DNA from: Avena insularis
Taxonomy: Eukaryota > Streptophyta > Magnoliopsida > Poales > Poaceae
Assembly (NCBI GenBank): GCA_023614405.1
Contig: CM042694.1
Location: 359,862,975-359,926,974 of the forward strand
Reading direction: 5' to 3'
DNA: 64,000 nt
Under the pieces are notes generated by a model, which ran no database searches, had not been told where the DNA came from, and worked only from the letters and a program-made list of their open reading frames with translations. This document shows positions 44,816-54,649 of the stretch, in pieces. Made by a program: the position numbers and the translations under genes. Position 1 is the first letter of the stretch, and every line of letters starts with the position of its first letter.

Positions 44816-45016
44816 AGTGGTATCAGAGCCGACCCTTGCGATTACACGGGTGTGTGCGGGTCAGTGGCGGGACATGTGGAGCATGGCCCGTGCGGCCCGG
44901 AGTGGACACGGCATGGCACATGTGCTGGCACTGGACGCATAGACGCGTGCCAAGAAGGAACGTTCCTGGGGTGTGCTTGATTGATGAGGGCATCGATCTT
45001 CTAAAGGGTGGGTGTA

Positions 45017-45301
45017 TGTGAGATCTAGGCACATGTCTTAATAGGATTGATAGGATACCCATATCAACAAGTTGCAACCTCTTTTCTGGAAGCTCATTCG
45101 AAAAGAACTCTAAGGTTAAGCGTGCTTGGCCTAGAGCAATTCTAGGATGGGTGACCGATCGGCAAATGGGTAACCGGGTGCGCACGAGTGAGGACAAAGT
45201 GTGCAGAAAAGACTAGTGTTGGTCTGTGGGGCCAGTCTAGATATCTTATTAAGCTGCCAGGAGTGACACCCCCCGGGCCCAGGAGTGGATGGGGTGTTAG
45301 A
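45017..45301 (+). repeat. Cassandra 3' LTR
   Basis: Near-copy of 44533-44815. Its last bases are TTAGA instead of TTACA. Confidence 0.9.
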
Positions 45302-45306
45302 GTCAT

Positions 45307-46115
45307 CTTGTCCGATCTTGTACCGACATGCAGTGCATACCGGACATTTATCCATATTCTCGTACTTATCACCGCGGTACATGATGCAGTCATTTATGCA
45401 TGCATGTATCTTCTGCACATCTAATCCTAGAGGACAGATAGCCTTCTTTCCTTCGTACGTTGTCTCGGGCAGTTCGTTATCCTTTGGAAGCTTCGACTTC
45501 ATTATTTTCAGTAAATTCTCAAATCCTTTGTCAGATAAACTAGCCTCAGCCTTCCATTTCAGCAGTTCTAGTGTGTTACCGAGCTTTATGCTGCCATCCT
45601 CGCAATTTGGGTACATCAACTTTTTGTGATCCTTTAGCATGGCCTCCAACTTTAGCTTCTCCTTTTCTGTAAAGCATTCTCTCTTTGCATCAGAAATGAC
45701 CCGAACAAGACCATCAGCGGGCTCATCCAATGCGCGTTGTTCTTCTTCATTGTCGCCTCCTTCTTCTTCATTATCACCTCCTTCTTCTTCATTGTCTTCC
45801 ATTGCAGTATCCTCGTTTTCTTCATGAAACATATGATAGTTGTCATCATCCTCTTCTTCTTCATTCTCTTCCATCGTAACCCCTCTCTCCGTGCAAGGAC
45901 CAACAATAATATTCGGGAATGAAACCTTGCCGAAGCATGTGGCCTTGAATGGTTCTCGAGTTGGTGTACTCCTTGACGTTCTGACAGTCAACACATGGAC
46001 AAGGCATAAAATTATCCACCTTGTTATCCTCAGCCACATCGATAAATTTATGCAGGCCTGCAATGAATTCGGAATTGTGACAGTCGCCGTACATCCATCG
46101 CTTCCGTGCATCAAT
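45307..46115 (-). pseudogene. TNP2-like transposase, N-terminal segment (1 of 4)
   Basis: Starts after an acceptor (GATGTAG, 46116-46122) with RKRWMYGDCHNSEFIAGLHK and a cysteine cluster MPCPCVDCQN plus HMLRQGFIPEYYCW, the plant transposase-associated domain. Near 45880 the frame shifts into a long acidic region (ENEEEEDDDN, repeated EEGGDNEEE), then DAKRECFTEKEKLKLEAML, YEGKKAICPLGLDVQKIHAC and CPVCTACRYKIGQDDS at the Cassandra insertion point. The initiator codon is not certain; it probably lies in an exon above 46122. Confidence 0.88.
45736..45800. repeat. Acidic-coding tandem repeat in TNP2
   Basis: Three near-identical 24-base units of TTCTTCTTCATT(G/A)TC(G/A)CCTCC, coding EEGGDNEE on the minus strand. 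All units keep the frame. Confidence 0.75.
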
Positions 46116-46375
46116 CTACATCATACATAATAGTCAAATGACCATCGTGCATGGACACATGCAATATTTTTGTATCAATTACAGATGAAAAGGATAAGGT
46201 TGCTAACCTCGGTCAAGGATACCATTTTGTTTCAACTTAAGTGTGGCTCGGGCATTTTACCGAACACCTCTTGTGCATATATAGCAATGGGAAAAAAACC
46301 TAGCACCCACCCCTCTCACACATCCAGCCAGAAAAAACTAGGCTGTGGGGGTTTATTTATAGGTAGGGGAGGGGC

Positions 46376-46600
46376 AATAGTCCCGGTTTGGGGCATGAAC
46401 CGGGACTAATTCTCCGTGGCCCGACACGTGTCAGGCGCGGGAGCATTAGTCCCGGTTCATGCCCTGGACCGGGGCTATTGCCCCCAACCGAACCGGGGCT
46501 AACGCTTCACGACGCTTTCTCAGGTCGAACCGGGACCCATGCCGGGCATTGGTCCCAGTTTTTGCTTGAACCGGGCCTAATGGGTAATGGGGCTCCGGCC
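46376..46600. repeat. Right subterminal repeat array of the CACTA
   Basis: At least eight copies, in both orientations, of TAGTCCCGGTT(C/T) / (G)AACCGGG(A/G)CTA, for example at 46378, 46398, 46448, 46469 and 46485. This is the 5' end of the element and would overlap the TNP2 promoter. Confidence 0.85.
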
Positions 46601-46610
46601 GAAAGACTAG

Positions 46611-46623
46611 TTTTCTACTAGTG
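46611..46623 (-). repeat. Right terminal inverted repeat of the CACTA
   Basis: TTTTCTACTAGTG, inverse CACTAGTAGAAAA, one mismatch to the left end. TAA follows at 46624-46626. Confidence 0.9.
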
Positions 46624-46626
46624 TAA

Positions 46627-47375
46627 GCTATATGGTTACAACAAAACATCAGCAAGTAGTAGAGAATGGAGGTGTAAGTCACAAGTTTGAGGTTTTAAGT
46701 TGCCAATTTGTTGCATTTTCTGTCCAGTTTAAGCATGAGCTTGGGATTTGTGGAAGAATACAAATCTAGATAGATCATTTGGGAAATTAAATGTGGAGGG
46801 CGAGACTAAGGGTTCGAGAGCATTCAGCTGATGCATTGTTGATTTTGAGAGGCATGGAATTCACCTTTTAGCAGTCAGTGGTATGAATGCTCTGTTGTTT
46901 TTGGACCTAAGTAGCTACATCATCATGTGTAGGCTCGGAAATTGTGCTTTTCTATGTCTATATTTAGGTCCTCTTGCTCAGTATATACATACTTTCTGTA
47001 ATTTTTTTATCCCCGGGATAAGATGAGTGCGGTGATGTATTTCCTTGGTACTGTCTTTGTTTGACTCGATGTCTATTTTACTCTTATAACAAATTTAGCA
47101 CAACAGTGAAATGCATTGAAACAAACCCTTTTTTACATTTATAAGAATATACATAGTTTGAGAATATATGAAGAAAATGTTAGATTATATAGGATGGGTC
47201 CTTTTGCAAACTACCAATGCTCTGGGATTTATCTAATGAAAATGCATGAGTATTTGTTTTGCTTGCTGTTGTGAGTCAAGAAGTGTGCAAAGTTAATCAG
47301 TCATAGTCTTGCTCTTTTTTTATTAAACATCACCGCATGTTAAGGTCTCATACTTATGTTACATGTTCCACCTCC
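46627..47375. other. Right flank of the CACTA, unassigned
   Basis: A/T-rich DNA without repeat ends or convincing frames. TTAAGCATGAGCTTGGG and GTATATACATAC do not match anything I recognise. Confidence 0.4.
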
Positions 47376-47553
47376 AGGTCCAATTTGCATACATTCTCTC
47401 GCAATCAAAGATATCAGATTTAGGGCGTTCCAACTTTCTAAGGCTATGTGTCATCAAAATGAAATGGTCTTATCTTTGGCGAAGCTTATTGGGTTACAGA
47501 GTTTTCCAGGCTATTGTGTTGCATCAGAATGAGCAAAAGGCGGAAGTAGAAAG
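47376..47553 (+). other. Possible host exon interrupted by element E
   Basis: A pyrimidine tract with CCACCTCCAG comes before, and if element E and one duplication are removed the right end reads AGTAGAAA/GTATGT, a donor-like site. An open frame reads FAYILSQSKISDLGRSNFLR and SLLGYRVFQAIVLHQNEQKAE. No family is recognised; splice-like sites occur by chance, so this is tentative. Confidence 0.25.
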
Positions 47554-47989
47554 TGTTAGTTTGATCTCTCCCGTTCGAGCCCAACGGCCCGAACGAGCTC
47601 CTTATTCGCGCCCTGATCAGGGGCGCCCAACCTAATCATGGTTGGTGGGCCCCTGTCGCCGCGCTATATAAAGTGGTGGGGGACCGGCAGCACGGGTTAC
47701 AAGGAACGCCGCTGCTCTAGTCACCCCACCTACACCCCTACCGATCTAGGGTTAGCGTGAGCCGACGGGAAGTGCCGCCACCACCGCACACCCACGCCGT
47801 CGACCCTTTTTCCCATGGCTAATGACGGCGGCTCCAGCTCCGAAACTAGCTCCGACATCCCCTCTGGCTCGTGCTTGTTGAGCCAGGGTGCAGGTGAATC
47901 TCTCTCTCTATCTCTCAGATGCAATAGCTAGTGCTAGAGCAGATGCTACCGAAAGATCTAGGCTAGTAGATGTAAAGTAGATTTTAACA
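47554..47989 (+). repeat. 5' LTR of element E
   Basis: Contains two palindromic segments in its first 100 bases (CGTTCG...CGAACG and GCGCCCTGATCAGGGGCGC), a TATA box at 47664-47673 and a CT-rich tract near the end. Confidence 0.92.
47664..47673 (+). promoter_or_regulatory. TATA box in element E 5' LTR
   Basis: CTATATAAAG, about 110 bases into the LTR; copied in the 3' LTR. Strong consensus match. Confidence 0.65.
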
Positions 47990-47990
47990 T

Positions 47991-48003
47991 TGGTATCAGA
48001 GCC
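47991..48003 (+). other. Primer-binding site of element E
   Basis: TGGTATCAGAGCC, complementary to the 3' end of initiator methionine tRNA, one base after the LTR. Confidence 0.9.
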
Positions 48004-48005
48004 AC

Positions 48006-48660
48006 TAGTTCTAGTTTTTTCGGTGCAAAAGAAAGGGAAAACCAAGGCTAACCCTAAAAGGGCAAAGTGCGCCGCCCACATGGCCGCGCCGTTCCACTCG
48101 ATCCCGACGCATCGGCAAGCCGAGGTTGGGAAGAAGAACAAACCCCTAACGGGGCAAAGAAAAGCAAATCAAAAGCCCCTGGTTTTTCCCCGTTTCACCC
48201 CGAATCCAAACCAAAGTATAGCTACACTAGAAATAATCCACACTGATATTTGTGGACCGTTTCCGGTGAAAAGTGTGGATGGTTATGATTCATTCATAAC
48301 ATTCACGGACGATCACTCCTGGTATGGTTACATTTATCCAATCAAAGAAAGATCTTAAGCATTGGATAAGTTTAAAATTTTCAAAGCTGAAGTTGAAAAT
48401 CAGCATGATAAAAGAATTAAGATAGTCCGGTCTGACTGTGGGGGGGGAGTACTACGGTCGGCATACTCCATATGGTCAAGTACCAGGACCTTTTGCAAGG
48501 TTCCTACAAGAAAATGTAATAGTCGCCCAGTATTCTATGCTAGGCGAACCTCAAAGAAATGGAGTAATGAAAAGGCAAACTGCACTTTATGGATATGGTG
48601 CGCAACATGATGAGCTATTCCACCCTCCCATTGGGATTGTGGATGGAGGCGCTTAAAACC
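48006..48660 (+). pseudogene. Element E integrase remnant
   Basis: A basic lead (KKGKTKANPKRAKC) runs straight into LEIIHTDICGPF (first catalytic aspartate), DSFITFTDDHSWYGYIYPIKERS, then a TAA at 48356-48358 where relatives read ERSEAL. The frame resumes LDKFKIFKAEVENQ and reaches a run of eight G (48439-48446) where seven would keep RSDCGGEYYG, shifting the rest. A further shift occurs near 48585. The zinc-finger part of integrase is missing with gag and protease. Confidence 0.85.
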
Positions 48661-49338
48661 GCCATTCACATTCTCAACAGAGTACCAAGTAAGTCGGTGC
48701 CCAAAACACCGCATTTAATTGTGGACAGCGTAGTTCCCTCTCTGCACCACTTGAGGGTCTGGGGGAGCCCAGCTGAGGCAAAAGTTTTCAATCCAAACAT
48801 TGCAAAGTTAGACCCCAAAACAGTGTCTTGCCACTTCATTGGCTATCCAGATAGATCAAAAGGTTATCGTTTCTACTGTCCTGACAGATACACAAAGTTT
48901 ATAGAAATGAGACATGCAGTCTTCTTGGAGGACAAATTGATGAGGGGGGGCACGGTAGCTCGGGAAATTGATCTTGAGGAGAAGAGGGTGCATGCACCTA
49001 ATCCGATGACTCAGGAGGCATTTTTCTCGCTACCTGTTGTGCCACCATCTACAACCCCTAAGGTTGTGGTGCCGGCACCTGTTGTGACTCCACACGTGAC
49101 AACAATGGGAGAAGGTTCGGAACCTGTCCGTCAGGAGCCACCTGAACCCACTATTGAGCACGAAACGGAGCCAGAACAGCCACATATTGACAATGTGCCA
49201 GAACCCGAGGCAAGAAATGAGCAAGAGTCCGATGAACTCAGAAGGTCTAAAAGAGAACGAAGACCAGCCATTTCCAAAGAAATTTACAGTCTACAACACA
49301 GAAACAGTTCATATGGAGGGCGACCCTACCTCATATGA
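48589..49338 (+). pseudogene. Element E integrase C-terminus and linker to RT
   Basis: MDMVRNMMSYSTLPLGLWME, ALKTAIHILNRVPSKSVPKT, LRVWGSPAEAKVF and CHFIGYPDRSKGYRFY are the copia integrase tail. A proline/glutamate-rich linker follows, with LRRSKRERRPAIS before the frame shifts into RT near 49270. Confidence 0.85.
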
Positions 49339-50020
49339 AGAAGCCATGAGAAGCCCTCACTCAGCCAAGTGGGTGGAGGCAATGGAAGATGAAATGAAAT
49401 CGATGAGTTCCAACAATGTTTGGGACTTAGAGGAAATTCCTAAAGGAGCCAAAACAGTAGGATGCAAATGGGTCTACAAGACAAAGTATGACTCCAATGG
49501 GAATGTAGAAAAGTACAAAGCTAGACTTGTGGCAAAAGGCTTTACGCAAAGAGAAGGGGTAGATTACAATGAGACTTTTTCTCCGGTATCATGTAAAGAT
49601 TCCTTCAGAATCATAATGGCACTAGTTGCATATTTTGATCTAGAGTTACATCAAATGGATGTTAAGACGGCATTTCTAAATGGAGATTTAGCAGAAAATA
49701 TTTACATGAAACAAGCCAAGGGTTTTTTCATGGAGGGGAAGGAACATATGGGATGCCGCCTAAAGAAATCCATTTACGGGTTAAAGCAAGCCTCTAGGCA
49801 GTGGTATTTAAAGTTCAATGATACAATTAAAAGATTTGGATTCAAAGAGAATGTTGAGGACAACTGCATTTATGCAAAGTTTAAAAGTGGGAAATATATT
49901 TTCCTAATTCTGTATGTGGATGACATCTTGCTTGCTAGCAGTGATGTCAGTCTACTACTAGAAACAAAGAAGTTCTTGTCTTCAAATTATGATATGAAAG
50001 ACCTTGGTGAAGCTTCTTAA
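49270..50020 (+). pseudogene. Element E reverse transcriptase
   Basis: Copia RT with YEEAMRSPHSAKWVEAMEDE, GCKWVYKTKYDSNGNVEKYK, ARLVAKGFTQREGVDYNETF, LHQMDVKTAFLNGDL, KSIYGLKQASRQWY and catalytic YVDD at 49913-49924 (LYVDDILLASSD). The frame ends at TAA 50018-50020 in KDLGEAS-stop-VLGIEIHRD, where relatives have tyrosine, so one base substitution made the stop. Confidence 0.92.
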
Positions 50021-50878
50021 GTTTTGGGCATAGAAATTCACCGAGATAGAAAGAATGGAGTGTTAGGACTGTCGCAGAAAGCATATTGTGAAAAGATTCT
50101 AAAGAAATACAATATGCATGCGAGTAATGCAACACCTGCTCCCATAGTCAAGGGCGATAGTTTTGGGAAATCCCAATGTCCAAAGAACCAGTATGAGATC
50201 GATCAAATGAAGTCAGTACCATATGCTTCGGCTGTTGGAAGCTTACAGTATGCACAAGTGTGCACTCGCCCTGACTTAGCTTTTATCACCGGGGTACTCG
50301 GCAGATATCAAGAGAATCCAGGCATAGAGCACTGGAAGATGGTAAAGAAAGCTTTGCGTTATGTGCAAAGCACAAAAGGCCTCATGCTAACATATAAAAG
50401 ATCTGATTCCCTGGAGATAAAAGGGTACTTAGATGCGGATTTTGCGGGAGATAAAGACGACAGAAAGTCCACGACAGGATATGTCTTTACTCTCGCAGGA
50501 GGTGCTATTTCATGGAGAAGCGCCAAACAGTCGATAGTTGCATCATCTACGATGTATGCAGAATTTATAGCATGTTATGAGGCCATGGGACAGGCGTTAT
50601 GGTTAAAGAAATTTCTACCCGACTTGAGAGTGGTAGACTGCATCAGCAGGCCACTAAAGATGTACTGTGACAACGAGCCCGCAGTATTCTATGCTCACAA
50701 CAACAAGTCGAGTAATGCTACAAAGTCAATAGATATAAAGTATTATGTTGTGAAGGACAAAGTCCAGGATCAAACTATAAGACTCGAGCATATAAGGACA
50801 AAGGATATGCTTGCGGATCCGCTAACGAAAGGCTTACCATCTAATGTGTTCAAGGAACACATAGCCGGTATGGGATAA
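50021..50878 (+). pseudogene. Element E RNase H
   Basis: Continues the same frame after the stop: VLGIEIHRDRKNGVLGLSQK, PYASAVGSLQYAQVCTRPDL, GYLDADFAGDKDDRKSTTGY, FTLAGGAISWRSAKQSIVAS, MYCDNEPAVF and ADPLTKGLP, ending at 50876-50878. All acidic motif regions are present. Confidence 0.92.
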
Positions 50879-51056
50879 ATGGAAAGCCTATGATTCCTGG
50901 ACTACAGAGGCCTAAAAGTAAAAGGATTTGTTTCAAAATAGAAAAGTATGTAGTGGCTGTCTGATTCTATCGGCAATTGAGCTGAGACGATGAAACATGC
51001 TCTATGTATCGATCTGTGATGAAACGAGTAAAGTACAAAGTTAAAAGTAAAGTCGA

Positions 51057-51071
51057 GATCAAGAGAGAGAA
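51057..51071 (+). other. Polypurine tract of element E
   Basis: GATCAAGAGAGAGAA immediately before the 3' LTR. Confidence 0.85.
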
Positions 51072-51511
51072 TGTTAGTTTGATCTCTCCCGTTCGAGCCC
51101 AACGGCCCGAACGAGCTCCTTATCCGCGCCCTGATCGGGGGCGCCCAACCTAATCATGGTTGGTGGGCCCCTGTCGCCGCGCTATATAAAGTGGTGGGGG
51201 ACCAGCAGCACGGGTTACGAGGAACGCCGCTGCTCTAGTCATCCCACCTACACCCCTACCGATCTAGGGTTAGCGTGAGCCGACGGGAAGCGCCGCCACC
51301 ACCGCACACCCACGTCGTCGACCCTTTTTCCCATGGCTAATGACGGCGGCTCCAGCTCCGGAACTAGCTCCGGCATCCCCTCTGGCTCGTGCTTGTCGAG
51401 CCAGGGTGCAGGTGAATCTCTCTCTCTCTCTATCTCTCAGATGCAACAGGTAGTGCTAGGGCAGATGCTACCGAAAGATCTAGGCTAGTAGATGTAAAGT
51501 AGATTTTAACA
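51072..51511 (+). repeat. 3' LTR of element E
   Basis: Pairs with 47554-47989. Longer by 4 bases in the CT repeat near 51420-51437. Confidence 0.92.
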
Positions 51512-51516
51512 GAAAG

Positions 51517-52540
51517 TATGTAAATCTTCTCACTCCGATACTACATTGGTTTTGGTGAGATCATACAAATCCGTGTGTCCTGAATATAGCCAGAATAGTT
51601 AATTTCATTCTGTAGGACATCTTTTTTTCCTATGTTTGTGAGTCAGTGCTTGCCAATCTGCGCTAGAGGATTCAGTAAAAAAACACCTAGATTTCTACAA
51701 CTCTCCTGCAGGTTTGGATTTTTAGAGCTTCAGTTTAGCGGTGAATTGTTATATTCTGTAAATTTGTACTCCTACTCTCCTGCAGGAGAGCCGTAGTATT
51801 GTCGGGGAGAAGCAAGCGGGTCTCCTGCAACAAAAGATGGAGTTAGCAGTATTGTCGGTGATGCCTCCCTTCTTGGTTGATTGGACCATCCTGATAACTC
51901 CATCTTTTGTTGCGCCATCCTGCTAGGTCTTCTGCCCGTGTCATTTAACTTTGAGTGCAGTCAGATTGAGTCACACAAACCTCTGCTTTCCGTTTAATGA
52001 AAGTCAATTGTAATTTTGAGTATATGCAGAATGAGTCGCCCCAATTACTAGCTTAGAGAACTTTATAATTTTTTGAATCACGTATTGTATCAGCCATCAC
52101 AGGTACCCGAGGCTATATATTCACCGGAGCCAACACCACAGGCGCGACGTGTCGCTGCGCTAACTTCCCTAGTGTTCCCCTAGTGCTCGTTGCGTCCTTG
52201 CCACTTGCTCTGACCAAGCACGTCCACGACACCAACATCAACCATGGAGCAGTGGCGCTCCTGACCATAACAGTTGTCTTTCCGGCAGCTCCCACACCAG
52301 CGGTTTGTTTCAGTAGCACCTTCCTCGCAGCACAAGCCAGAATTCTCTACCAGCATCTTTGCATCTTATTTCTTGATCTCTCACCAATGTGGTCAAAACT
52401 ACCACTCGTGATCCTACCGATAGAAGTTGGTAGACCCTCCACAGAAAGGCCGATTGTATTTTACATGTCTCACCAATTGCACTTTTTTCTCTGTTCACCA
52501 GCTGCCCAGAACAATAACCATAAATAGTAGTACAACTACA
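51517..52540. other. Flank of element E, unassigned, with a hairpin
   Basis: About 1 kb without recognised transposon ends. CTCTCCTGCAGG occurs twice (51704 and 51777 areas). A perfect 19-base inverted repeat lies at 51827-51913, listed separately. No gene supported. Confidence 0.4.
51827..51913. repeat. 19-bp perfect inverted repeat, 49-bp loop
   Basis: GCAACAAAAGATGGAGTTA (51827-51845) and its exact inverse TAACTCCATCTTTTGTTGC (51895-51913). A transcript could fold into a short hairpin. It might be the stem of a small MITE, but no target duplication was found. Confidence 0.8.
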
Positions 52541-52833
52541 TTTTTTTGTTTTGAAAATTATTATTTTTGAACATGGGAAGGGACCCGAAGGTCCCAGAAG
52601 CTGCATTTATATTCCAGCGGTTTACACTTGCACCAAGATCCCTGCAACAAATCTCCCAAAATCAATCGGGTCCTCGTCCACCGTTCCGACAAGATCCACT
52701 CGAGCTCCAAGCCAGCATCGTTGCCACAGGGACGGGCCACTTGGAGAAACGAGGCTGTGACATGCCTGGATTGAGAACATGAAGATCCTCCGCACTGGTC
52801 TTGCGCCCAGAGGAAGAAGCGCCACCTTCATGT

Positions 52834-52985
52834 TGTAGAAAATATTGAATCCTTAATATTTCGTTGTGTTGATTTGATCCTAGTAGGGTATATAGAGAGT
52901 TACAAGGGATAGGTAGACTTGGAGTACAAGATGATCTTAGAGTCCTAATCTATCTCATATACCTATATCCATCTGTATTCTAACA
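52834..52985 (-). repeat. 3' LTR of element F
   Basis: 152 bases, pairs with 55108-55259; both share ATATTTCGTTGTGTTGATTTG and GATGATCTTAGAGTCCTA. Confidence 0.9.
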
Positions 52986-53000
52986 TCCCCCTCAGTCGTA
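52986..53000 (-). other. Polypurine tract of element F
   Basis: Minus strand GACTGAGGGGGA next to the 3' LTR. Confidence 0.7.
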
Positions 53001-53113
53001 GGGGGAGTGAAGCGGACGCTTGCGACTGGATTTGCAGTCTTGCGCTTCCGTCATCTTCACCTCCTTGTCACCATCACCTGCGTGGACATGATCATGGCTG
53101 GCACCTAGGACGA

Positions 53114-53300
53114 TGACTGCATCCCCTTCTGGTGCCTCTCTTAAGAAGACATCGGCGGTTCTCAAGCTGCGTCCAGATTGTGCAGCACGAGGTTGGCAAG
53201 ATTCGATCTCCATCGAGTTCATCGAGAAGACCCACACGACCCCGCTCATGGGCCAGCTGACCTGAGCCCCGGTGACTGCATCCCCTTCTGGTGCCTCTCT
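53114..53300. repeat. 28-bp direct repeat pair inside element F
   Basis: TGACTGCATCCCCTTCTGGT plus GCCTCTCT occurs at 53114-53141 and again at 53273-53300. The second copy ends exactly where the inverted leader copy begins (53301). Confidence 0.9.
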
Positions 53301-53719
53301 TTGGTATCAAAGCGGTTAGCCTCACGGCGCCGATCCTAGATTCTTGCACCACTTCCGCAATACGCCGTCCCTGGGGAGATTACTCCTCGGAGGCGCGGCC
53401 CCGATAAGATCAAAGATCTAATCGGTTCTTAGACTAAATTAGATTCAATTTTCAAGATTCTTAGTTCTCTAGATAGATTTAATTAGCCAAATAAATCCCT
53501 AAATACACCCAGAGATCCTCAATTTCGGCGAGAAAATCCAGTAGAAAAGGGTCGATCGGCACCAGCAAGTCTCTAGGCGTGGCGGCAAATCCATGTCAAC
53601 CCGCGCCGCACGAGGAACAAAAGCGTGGCTCGCCGACGCGAGCTATGTGTCGCCAAGCGCGGGGCGCTGCCGGTCCATGCAGAAGGTCTTCGTCACGGTA
53701 GGAAACGTGTTTCATCTAG
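53301..53719. repeat. Left arm of the large inverted repeat in element F
   Basis: From TTGGTATCAAAGCGGTTAGC to GTGTTTCATCTA on the plus strand. It matches the inverse of 54650-55107 with substitutions and several indels of up to about 20 bases. The best part is 53525-53719 (for example GGCGGCAAATCCATGTCAAC, AAGCGCGGGGCGCTGCCGGT). Confidence 0.88.
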
Positions 53720-54649
53720 ATCGCATCAACACACAGGAGACTTCATGCGGCTCTACACATCTGTACGCGCGCGCCACGACCATCCACAAGACAGCTGGTT
53801 GATCTAAAGATCATGAGGCCAAGCTATGAAAACGTACGTGCATACCTTTCCCGATCAGATCGGATCACGTCGTGGTATCCACAGGTTCTGAAGCTCGAGT
53901 CTGCTCCAGCACCGCACCGGACGAGATCGGGCTCTGCACGCACGACGACACCGAGATCTATACCGCTTCGAGACGCGACTACACCAACACAAGATCTGCA
54001 CTGCTCCAAGACACGACTACAACGACACCTAGATCTGCACCTCATTAAGCCAGAACTACAATGAGCCGAATCAACGACATCAGCTGTACGACTACATCGC
54101 CAAACTACAAAATACAAGACCTTTGTCGAGCACATCCACGGAGAGACGACATTAACATCATCCACACACCAGGCCAGTGTGGAACACTACTGCCGACTTC
54201 TCCGACATCAAGGCTTCGACATCTTCGCCGCCACAATGGACTACTGCGACATCGCTGACAACATCATCTCGCCAAGGTCTATATCAATATGGTCTCGTCA
54301 ACACACCGCCGCCGCCGCTATATCCGTCCACACGATGGACATACATCTACGAAACCCTCTGACAGTACAACTGCAAGGCACGACGACGGCATGGCCGCGT
54401 CCACGACACCGACGACGGTATCGACCGCGTCCACGACACCGACGACTTCATCAACAAACCGGCGTCACAATTGTGATGCCCCTACGACCGCGCATACAGT
54501 TCTGGCAAAACCGTGTGCTTAGTGGGTTCCTCCGGTCCTGGCAAAACCGGTGGTCTCACTTATGACCGTGTCCAAGAGACACCCCGACGGTACCTCCATA
54601 AGGTGCAAAACGTCTATAACCGCAGCTCCGTCAATAACAACAACAAAAT
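53720..54649. other. Spacer between the inverted arms of element F
   Basis: Non-coding, rich in CGACGAC / ACACCGACG words. A tandem pair CCGCGTCCACGACACCGACG at 54395 and 54425 (period 30) and a looser repeat around 53970-54030 (ACACGACTAC...GATCTGCAC). Proline/threonine/histidine-rich frames here are compositional. Confidence 0.6.

Larger units (their letters stand above)
44533..45301 (+). mobile_element. Cassandra-type TRIM with 5S-derived LTRs
   Basis: Two LTRs of 283 and 285 bases flank about 200 bases of non-coding DNA. A Met-type primer-binding site (TGGTATCAGAGCC, 44818-44830) follows the first LTR and a purine tract (AAAGGGTGGGTGTA, 45003-45016) precedes the second. The duplication is GTCAT (44528-44532, 45302-45306). 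Both LTRs carry a stretch matching the 3' half of plant 5S rRNA, the defining trait of Cassandra. It is non-coding and relies on other elements' enzymes. It lies inside TNP2 in the opposite orientation. Confidence 0.93.
2564..46623 (-). mobile_element. CACTA (En/Spm-type) DNA transposon carrying nested insertions
   Basis: The element starts CACTAGTGGAAAAA and ends with the inverse of CACTAGTAGAAAAC, and is flanked on both sides by a 3-bp TAA duplication (2561-2563, 46624-46626), exactly the CACTA pattern. Subterminal arrays of CCCGGTTC-type repeats lie at both ends. Inside, on the minus strand, are a TNP2-like transposase gene and a second gene with Transposase_24 and Ulp1-like parts. Of 44,060 bases, elements A, C and Cassandra with their 5-bp duplications account for about 33.9 kb, leaving an original length of about 10.15 kb, normal for an autonomous grass CACTA. 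Both genes are now broken by stops and frameshifts as well as by insertions, so it cannot move on its own. Confidence 0.95.
47554..51511 (+). mobile_element. Element E: Ty1/copia retrotransposon, gag-deleted
   Basis: LTRs 47554-47989 and 51072-51511 (TGTTAGTTTG to TTTTAACA), duplication GAAAG at 47549-47553 and 51512-51516, Met-type primer-binding site and a purine tract. The order integrase, RT, RNase H is the copia order. Gag and protease are missing: only about 220 bases separate the primer-binding site from the integrase core. By eye the LTRs differ by about 13 substitutions and a 4-base indel in a CT repeat. Several stops and shifts make it non-functional. Confidence 0.95.
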
